Assembly: GCF_014873875.1 (NCBI RefSeq)
Contig: NZ_JADBEM010000001.1
Coordinates: 1,364,001-1,428,000, forward strand
Source: Actinopolymorpha pittospori
Lineage (GTDB): Bacteria; Actinomycetota; Actinomycetes; Propionibacteriales; Actinopolymorphaceae
Direction: 5' to 3'
DNA: 64,000 nt
Both the position numbers and the translations under genes were made by a program. Under the pieces are notes generated by a model. It was not told the origin of the DNA. It made no database searches and saw only the letters and a program-made list of their open reading frames with translations. Shown in pieces: positions 49,294 through 57,484 of this stretch; within the stretch, counting starts at the first letter, position 1; each line of letters opens with the position of its first letter.

Positions 49294-50412
49294 TCAGTCG
49301 TGGGCCCAGGGCTGGCGGGTGGTGCGGATCCGGGTCCCGGTCTCGACCGCCTCGCGGACCGTCAACCCGAGGTAGTGGTCCTGGCAGGCGTCGGCGAGGG
49401 AGTACCCGCCTTCCCCACCGGCGATCCGGTCGGCGAGCCGCGACATGCAGGTCGCGATCGCGATCTCCTCGTCGGCGAGCCGGGCCGGCGCGTACGGGTT
49501 CGTGAACACCTGACGCTCCCCCGCGTACAGCGTCCGCAGGTGGAAGCCCTCGAGGTCGGCGAGGAGTCCTGTCTGCTGCCGGGTGAACGTCGTCTGGACC
49601 GGGGTGCCCGGGTCGGACAGGTACGTCAGCTTGTCGTCGATCACCTCGCCGCGTTCCCCACGGACCAGGATCCGGTTGCCGAGGATCGGGTGGAACCACT
49701 GGCCGTCGGTGAAGTCGTACACCGCGAGCTGGTCACCGAAGTCGAGCGTCGCGATCACCTGGCCGAGGTCGACCAGCTCCTCCCGCGTCGGCCAGCCGTC
49801 GCGGCCGGGACCGCGCTGGACCCGGTTGGTGAACGCCGTTCCGGCCACCTCCGCGTCGGCGAAGCCCACGCCGAGCAGCCGGCGCAGCACCGCGATCGCG
49901 TGGTAGGTCTGGGTCGCGGACAGGTGCGCCGAGGTCACCCGGCCGAGCAGCCCCGAACGACACACCGCGATCCGCGCCGCGTACTCCGGCAGGAACGGGT
50001 ACTGCTCGGCGACCTCCACGATCGCCGTGTCGCCGACCGCGTCCCACAGGGCCCGCATCCCGGGCAGGTCGGGGGCCGGCGGGGTCTCGCTCAGCACCGG
50101 GATACCGCGCCCGGCGAGGTCGACCACCACCTCGGGGTTGGTGGCCCAGGGCAGCGAGGTGACGGCGAAGTCGGGCGCTCCGGCGCCCAGCAGGTCCTCC
50201 AGCGAGGCGAACGTCGGCACGTCCCAGCGCTCGCGCAGCTCCTTCGCCCGCTCGGGCCGGCGGGCGACGACCCCGGTGACGGCGAACCGGTCCGGCAACG
50301 CCGCCGCGATCCGCAGATAGAACTCCGCCCGCCAACCACTTCCGACCACACCGAACGACGTCTTCGGCGTCGACAGCCCAGCGTCCACAGCGCCTCCTTC
50401 GACCATGCTCAT
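49294..50412 (-). CDS. Gfo/Idh/MocA-family oxidoreductase (second gene)
   Basis: 372 residues. Rossmann motif GVVGSGWRAEFYLRIAAALP; the usual EKP of the family is replaced by SETPPAPDLPG, an alteration that may affect cofactor or catalytic Lys placement. The C-terminal alpha/beta domain is complete. Members oxidise or reduce sugars, inositols or related polyols with NAD(P). ATG 50412 overlaps the stop of the preceding Gfo/Idh gene (TGATG), so the two are co-translated. A degraded copy of its 3' end lies 800 bp downstream. Confidence 0.85.
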   Translation of the reverse strand: MSMVEGGAVDAGLSTPKTSFGVVGSGWRAEFYLRIAAALPDRFAVTGVVARRPERAKELRERWDVPTFASLEDLLGAGAPDFAVTSLPWATNPEVVVDLAGRGIPVLSETPPAPDLPGMRALWDAVGDTAIVEVAEQYPFLPEYAARIAVCRSGLLGRVTSAHLSATQTYHAIAVLRRLLGVGFADAEVAGTAFTNRVQRGPGRDGWPTREELVDLGQVIATLDFGDQLAVYDFTDGQWFHPILGNRILVRGERGEVIDDKLTYLSDPGTPVQTTFTRQQTGLLADLEGFHLRTLYAGERQVFTNPYAPARLADEEIAIATCMSRLADRIAGGEGGYSLADACQDHYLGLTVREAVETGTRIRTTRQPWAHD

Positions 50413-51482
50413 CAGGCGCCCAACCTACGGCCGTCGCGCCCGCCACCCTCACCGGGATACGGGGTGCCGGCGTCCCAGTTGCTCGGCTCGGGCGGCTGGA
50501 AGTCGGCCAGTGGGAACGTGACCAGGCAGCCGTGCCGGTGCGACAGGTACGCCGCCTCGCACAACTCCAGCGCGCGCAGCGACGCGTCCGCCACGGTGTA
50601 GTCGGGCGTTCCCTCGTCGATGTGGCGGGCCAACTCCTCGAGGTGGACCTGGTGCCCGGAGCGGTCCAGCTCCGGCACCGGACCGACCTCGGCCGCTCCG
50701 GTTGGGCCGGTGATCCGGTAGCCGTTCTCCCAACCCCAGAACTCGATCACGCCGCCGGTGCCGACCAGCCGGAACAGCGTGTCCTTGCCGGGACGGCTGT
50801 GGGCCACGTGGTCGCCGCTGTGCAGGACGACCCGGGCACCGCTGCGGGTCCACCCGTACGTCACGGCCTCGGTCTCCACCCGCATGCCGTCACGGAAGGT
50901 GCGGCTGGAGGTGTCGACCGCCGCCAGGACACCGGCGAGCGGGTCGTCACCGATGAGGGTGACGAAGAACTGGAACCAGTGGATGCCGGCGTTGATGATG
51001 TCCCAGCCGGCGTTCTCGATCTCGACCAGGCGAAGCTCGCCGATGTCGCCGGCCCGTACCCGCCCCAGCACCTCCAGCGAGGTGGCCCGGGCGACCAGCC
51101 CGTGCGGAACGGCGAGCGGCGTCCCACTCTTCACCATGGCGTCCAGGATGCGCCGACCCGCCGCGGCCGTGTCACCGAGCGGCTTCTCGACCAGCATGCC
51201 GCGCGGGCGCGTCTCCAGCGCGGCGAGCGCGATCTCCTCGTGCGAGGGCGGATAGGTGGACACGCACACCACGTCGGTCGGCGACTCGGCCAGCAGCTGG
51301 CGGTAGTCGGCGTAGGTCCGGACTCCGGGGAACTCCTTCGCGACCGTGTCGCGAATCTCCTGCCGCTGGTCGCACACGGCGACAAGCTCGTAGCGTTCGG
51401 AGGCTGCCAGCGCCCTGATGCTGAGCGTGCCTCCCGCGCCACATCCGACCACGGCCGCGGAATACACCGGGCGCTCACTCAC
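50412..51482 (-). CDS. Gfo/Idh/MocA-family oxidoreductase (first gene)
   Basis: 356 residues from GTG 51482, which has GAAGAGGAG just upstream. NAD(P)-binding AAVVGCGAGGTLSIRALAAS, the canonical EKP motif (MLVEKPLGDTAAAG) and AGWDIINAGIHWFQFFVTLI in the catalytic domain. Together with the coupled second oxidoreductase and the nearby GMC and aldo/keto genes it suggests a sugar or polyol catabolic cluster; no transporter is adjacent. Confidence 0.88.
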   Translation of the reverse strand: MSERPVYSAAVVGCGAGGTLSIRALAASERYELVAVCDQRQEIRDTVAKEFPGVRTYADYRQLLAESPTDVVCVSTYPPSHEEIALAALETRPRGMLVEKPLGDTAAAGRRILDAMVKSGTPLAVPHGLVARATSLEVLGRVRAGDIGELRLVEIENAGWDIINAGIHWFQFFVTLIGDDPLAGVLAAVDTSSRTFRDGMRVETEAVTYGWTRSGARVVLHSGDHVAHSRPGKDTLFRLVGTGGVIEFWGWENGYRITGPTGAAEVGPVPELDRSGHQVHLEELARHIDEGTPDYTVADASLRALELCEAAYLSHRHGCLVTFPLADFQPPEPSNWDAGTPYPGEGGGRDGRRLGA

Positions 51483-51638
51483 CGCGACTCCTCTTCCTTG
51501 CAGCTTCATGCAGCAGATTCACCGAGGGATCAGCCTGCCACCACCGGCCCCGCCGTACTGCACCGCGACCACAACCGGCCCCGCGACGCGGCGACGTAGG
51601 CTCGCCAGGAACCCGGGAGTACGGCGGGGGCGGTGGAA

Positions 51639-53224
51639 ATGTCTGCGAACATCACGCCCGAGCAGGACATCGACGGCCGCTACTTCGACCACATCGTCGT
51701 CGGTGGCGGAGCGGCGGGCTGCGTGGTGGCGGCCCGGCTCAGCGAACGCGGAGACCGCGACGTGCTGCTGCTCGAGGCCGGCGCCCCCGACACCGATCCC
51801 GCCATCTTCGCGCCGCGCGGGGTGTCCCAGCTCCAACGCGGCGAGCATGACTGGTGCGACGTGACCGTCCCGCAGCCCGCGCTCGGGGGGCGCGAGGTAC
51901 CCGTCTCGGCAGGGCGGGTCCTCGGCGGCGGCGGTTCGATCAACTTCCTCGCGTGGTACCGGGGACACCGACTGGACTACGACGGCTGGGCCGCGAACGG
52001 CATGCCCGGCTGGAGCTGGTCGGAGGTGCTGCCGCGGTTCCGGCGTAGCGAGGACCACGAGCTCGGGACCTCACCGCTGCACGGCAGCGGCGGGCCGATC
52101 CCCGTCACGACGGCGAAGAGCATCCATCCGATGTCGCTGGCGTTCATCGCCGCCGGAGTCGAGGCCGGCCTGCCGTTCAACCGTGACTTCAACGGCGCGG
52201 AACTCGAGGGTGTGGGGCTGCTCTCCAGCAACGTCGGCGCCGGCGAGCGGGTCAGTACGGCGCACGGCTACCTGCGCCCGGTGAGGAACCGGCCCCACCT
52301 GAGCGTCCACACCCACGCCCTCGTCCAGCGCGTCGTCCTGCACCACGGTGCCGCGCGAGGCGTCGTGTTCACCACCGCCGACGGGCGGGAGGTCAGCGTC
52401 CGGGGTCCTCGGTGGTGCTGTGCGCGGGACCATTGCGTACCCCGCAACTCCTCATGCTCTCCGGCATCGGCCCGGCCGGGCACCTGCGGGACCTGGGAGT
52501 CGAGGTGGTCTGGGACCTGCCCGGCGTCGGCGCGAACCTGCACGACCACCCCTCGGCGCCCCTTGCCTGGCCGGTCGTCCACGGGACCACCTGGCCGGAC
52601 GACGACACCCCGGACAACCGGCAGCGCTACGCCGACCAACGGCGCGGTCCGCTGGCGTCGTTCGGTGAGGCGGGCGGGTTCCTGCGCTGCGGCAGGAACG
52701 CGCCCGCTCCCGACGTCGAGCTGACCCCGATGCTGATGGACTTCACGGGCGAGACAGGTCCCGGATTCACCTGCCTGGTGACGCTGCTGCGGCCGGAGAG
52801 CCGGGGAACCCTGCGGCTGCGCTCCACGGACCCTGCGGCCAGGCCCGTCCTCGATCCGCGTTACCTGGACCGCGAAGCCGACCACCACCTCCTGGTCGAA
52901 GGGATGCGCCGAGCCCTCGACCTGTGTGCCGCACCGGTCCTTCGCGCCTACCTCGGGGAGCCCACGACACCGTCACCGGTCAGCGACGACGCGTTGTCCA
53001 GCCACCTACGGGACAACCTGATCTCGATGGACCACCCGGCGGGCAGCTGCCGGGCGGGCACCGACGGCGACTCCGTCGTCGACCCGACGCTGAAGGTGCA
53101 CGGCGTCGACGGCCTGTCCGTCGTGGACTCCTCCGTCATGCCCGCCCTCCCCCGCGGCAACACCCACGCCCCGTCGGTCATGATCGGTGAGCGAGGTGCC
53201 GACCTGCTGCTGGGCGACCCCTAG
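51639..53224 (+). pseudogene. GMC oxidoreductase (choline/glucose dehydrogenase type), frameshifted
   Basis: Two overlapping frames encode one ~530-residue flavoprotein. The first has the FAD motif VVGGGAAGCVVAARLSERGD, GGREVPVSAGRVLGGGGSIN and continues to GREVSVRG. The second resumes with [20 protein letters not shown] and includes the C-terminal signature MDHPAGSCRAGTD and PRGNTHAPSVMIGERGADLL with the catalytic His. One base is missing near 52401-52406 (CGGGGTCC), where a GGN codon would restore the frame. It could be a real mutation or a sequencing slip in a G run. ATG 51639 is used. The stop shares CTAG with the convergent aldo/keto gene. Confidence 0.8.
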
Positions 53225-54258
53225 GACAGGCTGCGCCGCCGCAGCCGGGCGTTCTCGATCGCCGGTGGCTGGTAACCCGCGTCGGCCTGGTTGATGGTCG
53301 TGCCGGGCGGCACGATCTCGTCGATCCGGTCCAGCACCTCCTGCGACAACGAGATCTTGTCCGAACCCAGCGCCGCCTCCAGGTGCTCGAACGTGCGCGG
53401 CCCGATGATGACGGAGCTCACCGCCGGGTGCTCCAGGACGAACGCCAGCGCGAGATGGATGAGGGACAGTCCGGCCTGGTCCGCCAGCTCGGTCAGCGCG
53501 TACGTCGCCTCCAGCTTGCGGGCGTTCTCCGGCAGCGCCTGGTCGTGCCGGGCCGGCTGGCGCGCCGCCCGGCTGGAGACCGTGCCGGGCTCCTCGCCCC
53601 GCCGGTAACGCCCGGACAGCCAGCCACCCGCGAGCGGGCTCCACGGCAACACCCCGATGCCGTACTGCTCGGCCAGCGGCAACACCTCCCGCTCGACCGC
53701 GCGGGCCAGCAGGGAGTACGGCGGCTGCTCGGTCACCGGCCGCTCGCGCTGCCGGCGTTCGGCCACCCACTGCGCCTCGACGATCTGCGACGGCAGGAAG
53801 GTGGAGGTGCCGATGTAGCGGATCTTGCCCTGGCGCACCAGGTCGGTGAGGGCGCCGAGGGTCTCGTCCAGATCGGTCTCCGGCTCCGGCCGGTGCACCT
53901 GGTAGAGGTCGATCCAGTCCGTCCGGAGGCGACGCAGGCTGTTCTCGACCTCGCGGATGATCCAGCGGCGGGAGTTGCCCGCCTGGTTGGGGTCGTCACC
54001 GAGTCGGCCGTGGAACTTCGTCGCCAGGACGACGTCGTCGCGGCGGCCCCCGGCCAGGGCCTTCCCCACGATCTCCTCGGACTCGCCCTGGGAGTAGACG
54101 TCGGCGGTGTCGATGAAGTTGATACCCGCGTCGAGCGCCCGATGGATGACGCGGATGCTGTCGTCATGGTCGGGGTTGCCGTAGGCCCCGAACATCATCG
54201 TGCCCAGGCACAGCGGGCTCACCTTCACACCGGTTCGGCCCAGGGTGCGGTAGGTCAT
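53221..54258 (-). CDS. Aldo/keto reductase
   Basis: 345 residues. Catalytic tetrad in place: Asp50 and Tyr55 (FIDTADVYSQG), Lys81 (LATKFHG), His122 (LYQVHRP). The C-terminal VIIGPRTFEHLEAALGS NADP-binding part matches the YakC/GSP69-like group. It reduces aldehydes or ketones with NADPH. It converges on the GMC gene with a 4-nt overlap in which both stops are read from the palindromic CTAG. GGAAGGATCGC precedes ATG 54258. Confidence 0.93.
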   Translation of the reverse strand: MTYRTLGRTGVKVSPLCLGTMMFGAYGNPDHDDSIRVIHRALDAGINFIDTADVYSQGESEEIVGKALAGGRRDDVVLATKFHGRLGDDPNQAGNSRRWIIREVENSLRRLRTDWIDLYQVHRPEPETDLDETLGALTDLVRQGKIRYIGTSTFLPSQIVEAQWVAERRQRERPVTEQPPYSLLARAVEREVLPLAEQYGIGVLPWSPLAGGWLSGRYRRGEEPGTVSSRAARQPARHDQALPENARKLEATYALTELADQAGLSLIHLALAFVLEHPAVSSVIIGPRTFEHLEAALGSDKISLSQEVLDRIDEIVPPGTTINQADAGYQPPAIENARLRRRSLS

Positions 54259-54332
54259 GCGCGATCCTTCCGTCGAGGCGTGCGAGACGTCCCCAATTGT
54301 TCCCCTTCCAGGTGGGAGCTCGCGCGGAGGAC

Positions 54333-54371
54333 GGCGGCTCGACCTCCGTCGGTCACAAAGGCCGAGCCGCC
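54333..54371 (-). terminator. Hairpin downstream of the metallophosphoesterase gene
   Basis: Perfect 9-bp stem GGCGGCTCG / CGAGCCGCC with a 21-nt loop, just beyond the stop of the minus-strand phosphoesterase. Confidence 0.45.
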
Positions 54372-54376
54372 ACCGC

Positions 54377-55396
54377 TCAGTTCTCGAACGGAACCCGGAC
54401 CCAGCTCAGCACCTGGGGGTCGTGCGGGTCGATGGTCACCTTCAGCCAGTTGTCCACGCCGTCGGAACCGTCCACCGTGACCCGGCTCAGGTTCGGAACG
54501 GGGGCGGAAAGGCCGTAGACGGACAGCCACTGCGACCCGGCGGCAAGAGGCTGGTCGGAGTTGTAGGTGTGGGTGTCGCCGTTGAAGATGTAGACCGGGC
54601 CGTCGAACGCGTTGGCCTCCTCCGCGAGCGCCTGGATGATCGGCCGGAAGCCGGAGTAGTTGGCGGGGTTCGGGTTGGTCGTCCCCGGGCTGAACATGTC
54701 GGCCTGAGTGAGCAGCGCCACGGCCTTGTTCTTGTCCTTTCGCGCCTGCTTGAAGGTGTCCCGAACCAGCTGGACGTCAGCCGCCGTACGGCCCTCGACC
54801 TCCGCGCGTTGCTCGGCGGTCGGTGCGGTGTTGCCGGTCCAGGGGGCGAGGCTGTTGTTGCTGCCCACGATGTGCACCGCGGCGAACGCCACGCCGTCGC
54901 GGGTGAACCGGACGTTCTCCGGGTAGCCCTGCGCGGCCTGGGAGGTCACGGCGACGCTGTGCTCGCCGAGGGTTCTGCCTGGCCGCGGGAAGAACGTCTG
55001 GCGGATCGCCGCGAGGCGCTCGATCGGGTTGTAGGACCCGTTGTTCTCCCGGTGGCAGTCGGTCCACTCGTTGTCGCCCGGGGTGTAGACCATCGGGTCG
55101 GCGAACATGTCGAAGTCCGACTTCACCATGGCGAAGTACTCGTCAGTGCACAGGGACCCGCCATCCTTGATGTCGCCCAGGTGGTTGACGATGCGTACGT
55201 CACGGTCGGCGTTGATCTGGTCGATGATCGAGGGGAAGTTCTCGATCTGGGCCGCGCCGTAAGGGATGTCGCCGATCACCGCGAAGCTGAAGTCCCGGCC
55301 GTGCTGGCCGGCGGCCGATGCCGTACCAGGTGCGGCGTTCACCGCCACCGCGGTTGCCGCTGCCACGCCGAGGGCCACGCTCTGCCACTTCCGCAC
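54377..55396 (-). CDS. Secreted metallophosphoesterase
   Basis: 339 residues from GTG 55396, placed directly after AGGAGGAAAC; the frame is open much further upstream but without sense. Signal peptide WQSVALGVAAATAVAVNAAP. Calcineurin-like metal-binding blocks are AVIGDIPYGA, HLGDIKDGG, YTPGDNEWTDCH and IFNGDTHTYNS. Such exported enzymes hydrolyse phosphomonoesters or phosphodiesters. A second phosphate-ester enzyme (PhoX) lies 6 kb away; no Pho box was identified. Confidence 0.87.
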   Translation of the reverse strand: MRKWQSVALGVAAATAVAVNAAPGTASAAGQHGRDFSFAVIGDIPYGAAQIENFPSIIDQINADRDVRIVNHLGDIKDGGSLCTDEYFAMVKSDFDMFADPMVYTPGDNEWTDCHRENNGSYNPIERLAAIRQTFFPRPGRTLGEHSVAVTSQAAQGYPENVRFTRDGVAFAAVHIVGSNNSLAPWTGNTAPTAEQRAEVEGRTAADVQLVRDTFKQARKDKNKAVALLTQADMFSPGTTNPNPANYSGFRPIIQALAEEANAFDGPVYIFNGDTHTYNSDQPLAAGSQWLSVYGLSAPVPNLSRVTVDGSDGVDNWLKVTIDPHDPQVLSWVRVPFEN

Positions 55397-55861
55397 GTTT
55401 CCTCCTGTGTCTTTGGCTTCTGTCGATCGCAGCCAGCCACTGTTCCGGCACGGCGTGAACCGCAGGGGCCTCGGAGAAGGATCATCCGTAAACGACGCGG
55501 AACGTCGGGCCTGACTCACCGCTCCGGCGGCGGCCAGGTCTTCCTGGGCGGCGGTCCGAACCACTGCCAGCGGGTGATGTACGCCGGCCGCGTTGGCTTC
55601 GGCTGCCTGCCCATGCCCATGCCCAGGCCTTCGCGCACCGCGCCGAGATCGCAACGCGATCGAGACACCGGACGCCAACCGGCTGACCTCGACCCGCGTC
55701 CTAGAAGGGAGAAACCGTGCACGCAGGCGCCGCTCGGCGAAGTCGGGATGTCGGGACGCGCGTGGTTGCCAGCGGTCCGCGCAGGGCAGTTCGGCCATGG
55801 ACCCGAGGCGTTGGGGAGCGCCCTCGTGTCCGTCGAGGAGCGCATACACATGGGGGGAACG

Positions 55862-57385
55862 ATGGCAGGAGTAGGCACGGACCAACGGGGCCTCCAGCGG
55901 CGCGCGTTGTTGACCACGACCGCACTCGCGGCGGTGGGTGGTCTGGTCGGCTGCGGTTCGGGTGCGCGCACCCGCGACCTGGCTCCGGCCGACGGGGGTT
56001 CGGGCACGGGGTTGCCGACGGCCATCCCCGCCCCGCGGAATCCGGCCCCCACCGCACCGTCGTCCACGCCCACACCAGCGGATTGGAAGGCTCTCGCCGA
56101 GAGCCTGTCGGGCAAGCTCCTTCGTCCCGGGGACGCCGGCTACCCGGCCGCCCACCAACTGTTCGATCCGGCGTGGGACAGCGTGCTGCCGGCCGCGGTC
56201 AGCGAGTGCGCGGACCCGGCGGACGTGGCGACGACGCTGAAGTTCGCCGAGCGGTTCAAGCTCCCGCTGACCAGCAAGTCCGGTGGGCACTCCTACGTCG
56301 GCGCGTCCACCACCAACGGCGGCATCGTCATCTCCGTCAGCTCGATGAAGAGCATCACCTTCAGCGGCACCACGGCGCAGGTCGGCGCGGGCGCGCCACT
56401 TGTCCAGGTGTACAGCGCACTCGAAGCCAGGAACCGGATCATCCCGGCGGGCTCGTGCCAGTCGGTCGGTGTCGCCGGCCTCACGCTGGGCGGTGGTCTC
56501 AGCCTCGCCAACCGGGTGTTCGGGCTGACCTGCGACACGGTGACCCAGGTCCAGGTCGTCACGGCCGACGGCGCCGTGCACACGGCGAACACCTCGGCCG
56601 AACCCAACCTGTACTGGGCCTGCCGTGGCGGTGGCGGCGGCACGCTCGGCGTGGTGACCGCGTTCTGGTTCCGCACCGAGGCCTCACCCCTGATCGGGAC
56701 GTTCAGTGTCGGCTGGACCTGGGCGAACGCGGCCGCGGTCGTCCGTGGCTGGCAGCGCTACATGGAGACGGCCTCGGAGGAGGTGTGGGCGTCGCTGCGG
56801 CTCACCTCGAACCCCAACGGCACCTTGTCGGTGAGAGTGTTCGGCGTGGATGTCTCCAACGACCCGAGTGCGGCTCTGGACAAGCTGATCAGTGCCGTGG
56901 GCGTGGAGCCGGAGCACCAGACGGCCACCAAGAACAAGCACTTCTCCCCGGATCCGCCCAGCGGGCGCGTCGGGTTCTACGCGGGCACCGACATCCTCGG
57001 ACAGGCCCTGCCCGCCTCCGGTGTCACCGCCCTCCTCGACGCGATGACCGGCGCGGCGCGTGCCGGGGTCGGCGCGACGGCGGCCTTCGACCCGCTCGGT
57101 GGGCAGGTGGAGCGACTGGCGGTCAACGCCACGGCGTTCCCGTGGCGGAAGGCGTTCGCGTCGATCCAGTGGTACTCCCAGAGCAGCAACGCCAAGGGCG
57201 CCCGAGCCTGGATCGCCTCCGGCCACAAGGCGGTGGCGTCCTGGGCGGTCGGCGGGTATGTCAACTATCTCGAGGCCAACCGCACCAACGGCTCCCTCTA
57301 CTTCGGGCCCAACCTGGCGAAGCTGGCAAGCATCAAGAAGACCTACGACCCGAACAACGTCTTCAAACTTCCGTACACGCTGTAG
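55862..57385 (+). CDS. Exported BBE-type FAD-linked oxidoreductase (bicovalent flavin)
   Basis: 507 residues from ATG 55862 (another in-frame ATG at 55850). The N-terminus is a Tat-like lipoprotein signal: LQRRALLTTTALAAVGGLVG followed by Cys31. The FAD_binding_4 domain has His143 (KSGGHSYVGAS) and Cys199 (AGSCQSVGVAG), the two residues that anchor FAD covalently in berberine-bridge-enzyme-like oxidases. The C-terminal BBE motif is YVNYLEANRTNGSLYFG ... YDPNNVF. It oxidises sugars or alcohols, reducing oxygen. The open frame begins 1.6 kb earlier only by chance. A perfect hairpin follows. Confidence 0.9.
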   Translation: MAGVGTDQRGLQRRALLTTTALAAVGGLVGCGSGARTRDLAPADGGSGTGLPTAIPAPRNPAPTAPSSTPTPADWKALAESLSGKLLRPGDAGYPAAHQLFDPAWDSVLPAAVSECADPADVATTLKFAERFKLPLTSKSGGHSYVGASTTNGGIVISVSSMKSITFSGTTAQVGAGAPLVQVYSALEARNRIIPAGSCQSVGVAGLTLGGGLSLANRVFGLTCDTVTQVQVVTADGAVHTANTSAEPNLYWACRGGGGGTLGVVTAFWFRTEASPLIGTFSVGWTWANAAAVVRGWQRYMETASEEVWASLRLTSNPNGTLSVRVFGVDVSNDPSAALDKLISAVGVEPEHQTATKNKHFSPDPPSGRVGFYAGTDILGQALPASGVTALLDAMTGAARAGVGATAAFDPLGGQVERLAVNATAFPWRKAFASIQWYSQSSNAKGARAWIASGHKAVASWAVGGYVNYLEANRTNGSLYFGPNLAKLASIKKTYDPNNVFKLPYTL

Positions 57386-57389
57386 GGAC

Positions 57390-57427
57390 GGACGCCCGCC
57401 GGCCATGACTTCGGCCGGCGGGCGTCC
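57390..57427. terminator. Bidirectional hairpin terminator between convergent genes
   Basis: Perfect 15-bp stem GGACGCCCGCCGGCC / GGCCGGCGGGCGTCC with an 8-nt loop, 4 bp after the BBE-type gene and 57 bp before the end of the convergent peptidase gene. Confidence 0.8.
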
Positions 57428-57484
57428 ACCTGTCTGTCCTCCCGCGCCCCAGGCTGACAAGCGCGGGTTGACATTCCTACCGGG

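Noticed and set aside
54257..55861. N-terminal 535 codons of the 1042-codon plus-strand frame ending at 57385, and the upstream part of the 734-codon minus-strand frame ending at 54377.
   Set aside because: These extensions run antisense through neighbouring genes; real starts with signal peptides and ribosome-binding sites exist at 55862 and 55396.
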